Of a stretch of DNA of 64,000 nt, positions 59,201 through 64,000 are shown piece after piece. The notes under the pieces are model-generated. The model saw nothing but the letters and a program-made list of their open reading frames with translations, did no database searches and was not told where the DNA came from. Within the stretch, counting starts at the first letter, position 1, and each line of letters opens with the position of its first letter. The position numbers were made by a program, and so were the translations under genes. The DNA comes from Pyrocephalus nanus (taxonomy: Eukaryota > Chordata > Aves > Passeriformes > Tyrannidae): positions 10,043,001-10,107,000 of the forward strand of contig CM076270.1 in the NCBI GenBank assembly GCA_038380795.1. Reading direction: 5' to 3'.

Positions 59201-61412
59201 TGGCCTTTTATAAAAAAGGAAAAACTCTGCAAAAGTCACTGTCTTCCACAACATCTCTTCCCAATGCGAGCTGATGTTGCACTGGCCCCAGGATGTGGAC
59301 ATGGCAGGGAGGCCTGGGGAAGCTGTGTCCTCCATGGGGCTCTGCTGAGCATGGGGCCATGGCACAGGACTGCCTGCAGGTGCAGAATGGAGCCCTGACC
59401 CTTTGCACCCCAACTCTCAGAGGTGTGGGATCATCTTCACCACCTGCAATGGGGAGGAATGGGACATATCCAAAACATCTCCCATGTCAGCCCAAAATCA
59501 GGGCCCCTGGAGGGATGGTGGGGCTGTGGCAGCCTGTCTGGGACTTAGCCTATTCTGAGGATGCTCCCCATGTTCCTCTGTTGCCTTTAACAAGAACTAC
59601 AGAGATAATTTTCCACTCCTGACCTGCTGTTTTTGAATGGCTCTTGCAGCAGCCCCTGAGATGAACCCAACTGAGGAGCCAGAGACAGAGGAAGGCAACC
59701 TGTCAGACCACATCAAGGCCATGCTCCTGGGCATCCTGCTGCTGGTCGGGGTGGTTCTGCTGCTGATCTTTGGCTACCTCACCATCACGTACAGGAGAGG
59801 AGGTACGATCCCCCTGGGGGCCATGCAAACCCAGCCTGGGACAGGGATCAGCCAGACGTCTGCAGCTGCTTGGGGTGCATGGCCTGCTTCAACATGCTAA
59901 ACTCTGCTGTGACATATCCCTATGGAACAGATATCTCCACGCCTAGGGGAGATGGGTGCTTTGAGCTCTGCTTGCCCGTTGTAGAGCCCCCAGACCATGT
60001 ACAGTGGCTCTACACCACTCATTGGTGTGGTGCCCCTTGCCCAGGCACCTTTGGAGCATCTCATTGTCACCCTGCTGCAGCACAGGGCATCACCTCAGCC
60101 ACTCCACAAGCACCCCAGAGGCTCTCACAGAGGGATCCCCTGCATTCCATTAATTCAAATTAAACTCTGGACTGTGGGCTGATGTCTCACTTGTCCTTGT
60201 AATGCTCAGGGTGTTAGATCATGAGCAGAGAAGGAAATGGTTGTGATGTCCGGTGCTCTCTAAGATGGGGGGCTGGGTCAGCTCATGATGTTGTGATAAA
60301 CAAGCCTCTTCTAACCAAGAGTGTTACTTTGCAGATGTGCAGAAACCACCAAGTGAAAACATGCCAGCGGTGAGTTTTCCGCCTCTGTCGCCCTGCTGTG
60401 CTGCAGGGGAGCATTGTGGCAACACTGGGGTGAGCAGGGTGCAGCGCCTCCCTTTATCAGCCCTTCACAAGCATCTTACTTCTCCTGTCTTCTCTGCTGC
60501 CCCTTGATCTTTTCTGCACAGCTACAACTGCTTTTCTGCCCCTGCAGCACAACAGTCCCATCACAAAATCAAAAAAACTGACCCAGAGGGGATGGGACTC
60601 TCTAGTCTAACCCCTCATCAAAGCAGGGCTATCTTTGACAGTGGATTGCATTGCTGTAGAAAATGGGAGAATGTTTCCCCCAGTATATTAAGCTAAAATA
60701 TATTTTGCTGCATTTGGTGCCTGTTTTCTTCTCCTTTTTGCCAAGCACCTCCAGGAGGGATCTATCTCCATCTTCCCTCCTACACCACTAATTTGGTAGC
60801 AGTAGGTTCTGCTGCTCTCTCTCTTCTCTGGGCTGAGCAAACCCAGCCCCAGGCTCCTCTCATGCACACTGTACCATCTTCAAGCCCAATGGAGAGATGG
60901 GAAAAGGGCTTCTAACATATCCTTGCCTCCCACTGCATGACAGGGAGATAACCCAGCCTGCCTGCAGAGGCAGAGAGCTGAGACACACATGGCTTTGCAG
61001 TGAACTTAAGGCTCAAGATCTGGTTCCTCTGGGCACATGCTATCCCAGGTCTGTGTACCCTTCTGCTTTGTATCTCTCACCCTCCTGGTATGCCTCAGAC
61101 CTGATTCTGGCACTTGCTGTAAAAAAGGAGGCTTGTGCTGGGGATGGCAGGTAGCTCTGGACATTGAATCACCACAGTGGGATTTCTTTGCAGAAGGAAG
61201 AGAAGCCCCCTGTGGTGTCGATATCAACTGTGGACTATTGTGTGCTGGAGTTTCAGAGGGATCAGTGCACCCATGTGCTCCCCGAGACCTGTCCCGTTGA
61301 CCAGACAGAATATGCCACCATCATCTTCCCAGAGGAGAAACCCGTCACACCAGAGCGGGGGAAGAAACGCCAGGATGAGAGAACTCAACAGCTGCACTCA
61401 CAGCCCTGCTGA
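56296..61412 (+). CDS. PDCD1: Programmed cell death protein 1 (PD-1)
   Basis: This inhibitory receptor of activated lymphocytes binds PD-L1/PD-L2 and recruits SHP phosphatases. The five exons are 56296-56383, 58367-58699, 59650-59802, 60335-60369 and 61194-61412, with phases 1, 1, 1, 0, giving 275 aa (human 288). Exon 1 is the signal peptide; a second ATG at 56311 has better context (A at -3, G at +4). Exon 2 is a single IgV domain with Cys49 in FSCN and Cys118 in DSGSYYCG, plus SLNWYKESN. The stalk and membrane helix (about residues 164-186, rich in Leu/Val) are in exon 3. Exon 4 is only 35 nt. The tail has an ITIM, VDYCVL with Tyr218, and an ITSM, TEYATI with Tyr243, 25 residues apart as in human. 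The usual N-terminal linker before the Ig fold is nearly absent. No break was seen. Other CD28-family members were considered; the ITIM/ITSM pair fits only PD-1. Confidence 0.95.
60561..60660 (-). repeat. Probable diverged CR1 fragment in PDCD1 intron 4
   Basis: The text TCACAAAATCA followed by CTAGTCTAACCCCTCATCAA and AGCAGGGCTATCTT resembles the reverse complement of a CR1 3' end ('AGTCCAACCCCTGCTCAAAGCAGGGC'). It is diverged and both ends are unclear. Confidence 0.5.
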
Positions 61413-62055
61413 GGATCAGGGTCCCTCCTCACCACAGTGTGGGCATGAACAGACTGCCCTGGTCCCTTGCTCCAATGCAGTATGCAGTTGAGAAAAATCC
61501 AGCATATCAGGACTGAAATAACAGAGATGCTGCTGCTGGAGTTGATATCAGACAGTCCTGGCCACGGTGTTATCGTGGCCGTGGGGTGGGTACCACAGGA
61601 CGAGGAAGGTCCCTGCTGGGCTCCATGTGCTGCCTCTTCACTCAAGGCAGGGAGGATGGGCTGGGACAAAGCAGTGACACCAACAGGTCTGTCCCAAAGG
61701 CAATGTATGTCATGCCTCAGTTTTCTACCTCCACCCAGGGCCTGTGGAGTGGCCCTGCTGCTTCCCTTCCCCAGGTCTGACCCAACTAGCAAAACATGAC
61801 TGTTGGAGGTAATGCTGGAGGCCAGAGCTGGAGTGGATCCTGTGAGATGCTGCTCATGGAATCCCAGGACTGAGGGCTTCTCCTTGCTCAGAACAGAGGC
61901 TGCCTTGTGTTCTGCTATTTAAAGAAACCCCTGGGAACTGGGCAGCTGGTTTTCCTCCTTTCTCCAGGCACTTTCCTTGTCTCCAAGAGTCCCTCGGACC
62001 ACCGGTGGGAGTCGGATCTGGCCAGGGGGGTGAATAAAGGGTTTTGCATGAGGGG
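61413..62055 (+). other. PDCD1: Probable 3' UTR of PDCD1
   Basis: This is the region from the stop codon to about 20 nt past the AATAAA at 62033. It would make a 3' UTR of about 640 nt. No other feature was recognised inside it. Confidence 0.6.
62033..62038 (+). terminator. PDCD1: Probable poly(A) signal of PDCD1 (AATAAA)
   Basis: A canonical AATAAA lies about 620 nt past the stop codon. It is followed by G/T-rich text (GAGTTTGTTCACTTGTGATG) as expected for a downstream element. Confidence 0.65.
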
Positions 62056-64000
62056 AGTTTGTTCACTTGTGATGGCAAGTGCGTGGGCAGGCAAATAACG
62101 GCTCTTGCCGTGCAGGTGAGAGCTGGGAGGTGGCGGCATCTGTTGTGGTTCCTGGGTCTCCCCGTGAGATATGCAAGCTGCTCTTCCACAAAGCTGCTCT
62201 TAATAATTTAAGAGGCTGATGCTCTTTTTCCTACTGCCCCTGTCTGAGCTGGTCACTCAGGCACAGCTGCAAAACCAGGACCATCCCTTACCATGCTTGT
62301 CTTGGGACACTCACCCAGCCCTTGGGGATATGCATGCTTGCTGTGCCAAGGGTCTGGCTGCCATCAGCCAGGGCAAAGCTCACAGCATGGTGCTCAGTGC
62401 AGCTTTCTGGCTTCAAACTTCCACTTTCCCTCTTAAAAGAGGTGCCAGGGCTGTGCTGCCTGCCAGAAACCAGAGTGGAAAAAAATGAGAGCTACTCAAG
62501 AGGGGAGAAACCCCAGTAAGGAGTGGCTTTGAAGGCAGCAGAGACCTACCAGGAGACTTTGAAAACCAGTGAAAACAGAGAAGTCACTTGCATCTCACAC
62601 TTCAGCAGCACTGTCAGCATATTTCTTCTTCATTTACTTCCAGTAAACCTCGTGGGACCCAGCCTGGGCGCTGCACGAAGGGGTGAGGCAACCCAGGCAT
62701 CTCAACTTGTCCTCTGTGGGGACTGGAAAGTCCATGAGAAACTTCCAGAGGCGATCAGATGGGATAAACATCCATTTGGAATGTCTTTCACCTTTCCTCA
62801 GGGTGGGACAGTGGATATGGTGGCTTCCCCTTTGTCCCTGGTGCTGCTGAGGGGTCCCAGTAGCCTCCATGGGCAGCGCTGTAACTCCCAAAACATTGAC
62901 TCAGGCCAGTGCATGGTTCAGCCCATCGGGCCTCTTTGCCAGCCCCGCTCCTTTGCCCCAGCGGCTCTGTCAGAGATCTGCTGTGGCCGGCAGGGCCCGG
63001 AAAACCAAGGCAGGAGGCAGCCGCAGTGGGCGAGAAGCGGGAGCTCAGTCAGCAGTTTTGTTTTTGGCTTTCCTGTCAGACACAACACTGGTGAGAGGGT
63101 GGGCCAGTGGGCCCTGCTTCATATTTTCCGATCTGCCTCTCAGGCAGCAGAGGTGCCGGATCTTGAGCCCTTCCTACACCCCCTGGCTGCAGCTATGACT
63201 CCTCCAGGAGCAGTTGGGGCTGAGTCCCTTCCTCTCTTGGTAGATTGTGGTCTGCAGCTGGCTAGAGGCTTCCAAGCTCTCTGATGGGGTTGGAGGTGTA
63301 GCAAACACATCTCCCTCTGACATCTGGGGTGGGAGAATATCCAGTCTGTGTCAGTGCCTGTTGTGCCCCTCCAATCCCCATCAGCCTTGCTGCAATCCTG
63401 CCCCATTCAGGGAGCAAGTCTGGGCTCTGAGGATGTTTGGGGTGGGCGGTGCAGATGTTCCAGGCTGCCAGACACCATCTCCCATCCCTGTTTGGAGCAC
63501 AGGGTGCTCAGCATTGGCAGAGACATGAGCTATGCTCCCCTGCACTGGGCACAGCACTGGCTGTGGTAGCTAGAGCAGGAACACGGCTGGGATGAGCTCC
63601 AGGTGAGATGCAGGTTTCAAGTCCCCAGCTGGGCATCTCCAAACCAAAGCAGTGCCTTAAAATGCGTGTCAGGCCCCACACCCCAGCATCCTGCTTGGGA
63701 ATGGGGAGTTGAGCGTGTTTGTGTGCAGGAGCTGTTCGTCTTTTTTGCAAGCCAGGAGAGCAGACGTACAGTTTTAACTTTCCCTCCAGCCTGGTGATGG
63801 TAGTTTGGTCTTCCCAGAGTCACCGTGCAGGATCTGGAAGAAGCTGTTTTACCTCCTGTCCTCAGAAGTCCCCAGTTCTGGCTTTCCCAACTACACTACC
63901 CTTCCACTGCCCCTCCCTCCCTATCACAGCCCTCTTGGTTTTGCCCACCACTGCACCCATATCAATTGGCTGCCTGCTATTTGCACTAACTGGCAGGTTT
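62056..64000. other. Right flank, no recognised gene
   Basis: No known gene was recognised. The plus strand stays open for 253 codons from 62523 to 63284. The frame begins with GTG, its methionines are internal, and it shows no familiar domain. Polypyrimidine/AG acceptor-like sites occur but could not be combined into a gene model. Confidence 0.4.

Overview
The window is bird nuclear DNA, probably from a songbird. All five genes are vertebrate genes with introns. The dispersed repeats are CR1 LINEs of the avian type, whose tails end in ATTCTATGATTCT-like runs, and one LTR-like block resembles passerine ERV LTRs. The passerine inference rests only on that LTR and is tentative. There is nothing bacterial here: no operons, CRISPR arrays or insertion sequences.

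Layout from left to right. (1) The 5' part of the transferrin receptor gene TFRC lies on the minus strand at 102-3241, with its CpG-island promoter at about 4420-4960; the rest of the gene runs off the left edge. (2) From about 5.2 to 20.1 kb there is no recognised gene. This stretch holds CR1 copies, an LTR-like block and a few exon-like fragments I could not assign. (3) A compact nine-exon SLC51A (organic solute transporter alpha) lies on the plus strand at 20142-22477. (4) PCYT1A (CTP:phosphocholine cytidylyltransferase alpha) lies on the minus strand at 26107-37137, convergent with SLC51A. It has a long 3' UTR and a non-coding first exon in a CpG island near 43.7 kb. (5) DYNLT2B/TCTEX1D2 (dynein-2 light chain) lies on the minus strand at 46046-50896, with a CpG island at its 5' end. 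(6) From 51 to 56.3 kb there is a repeat-rich interval with an A/C-only tract, CR1 copies and a 315-nt pure polypyrimidine tract. (7) PDCD1 (PD-1) lies on the plus strand at 56296-61412, with a poly(A) signal at 62033. (8) The right flank has no recognised gene.

Exon boundaries were placed by hand from GT/AG sites, reading-frame phase and remembered family sequences. Four genes give complete proteins with no frameshift or internal stop: SLC51A 340 aa, PCYT1A 367 aa, DYNLT2B 127 aa and PDCD1 275 aa. TFRC is intact as far as it is seen (204 codons).

The genes are neighbours by conserved synteny and do not form one pathway. TFRC, SLC51A, PCYT1A and DYNLT2B sit in the same order and orientation as in human 3q29. 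PDCD1 is at 2q37 in human, so the DYNLT2B-PDCD1 interval is a synteny junction relative to mammals. Nothing in the window is a demonstrably new biological system. The points most worth a second look are that junction with its unusual strand-asymmetric tracts, an unassigned transmembrane exon-like segment at about 18.8 kb, and a CR1 copy abutting the PCYT1A promoter.
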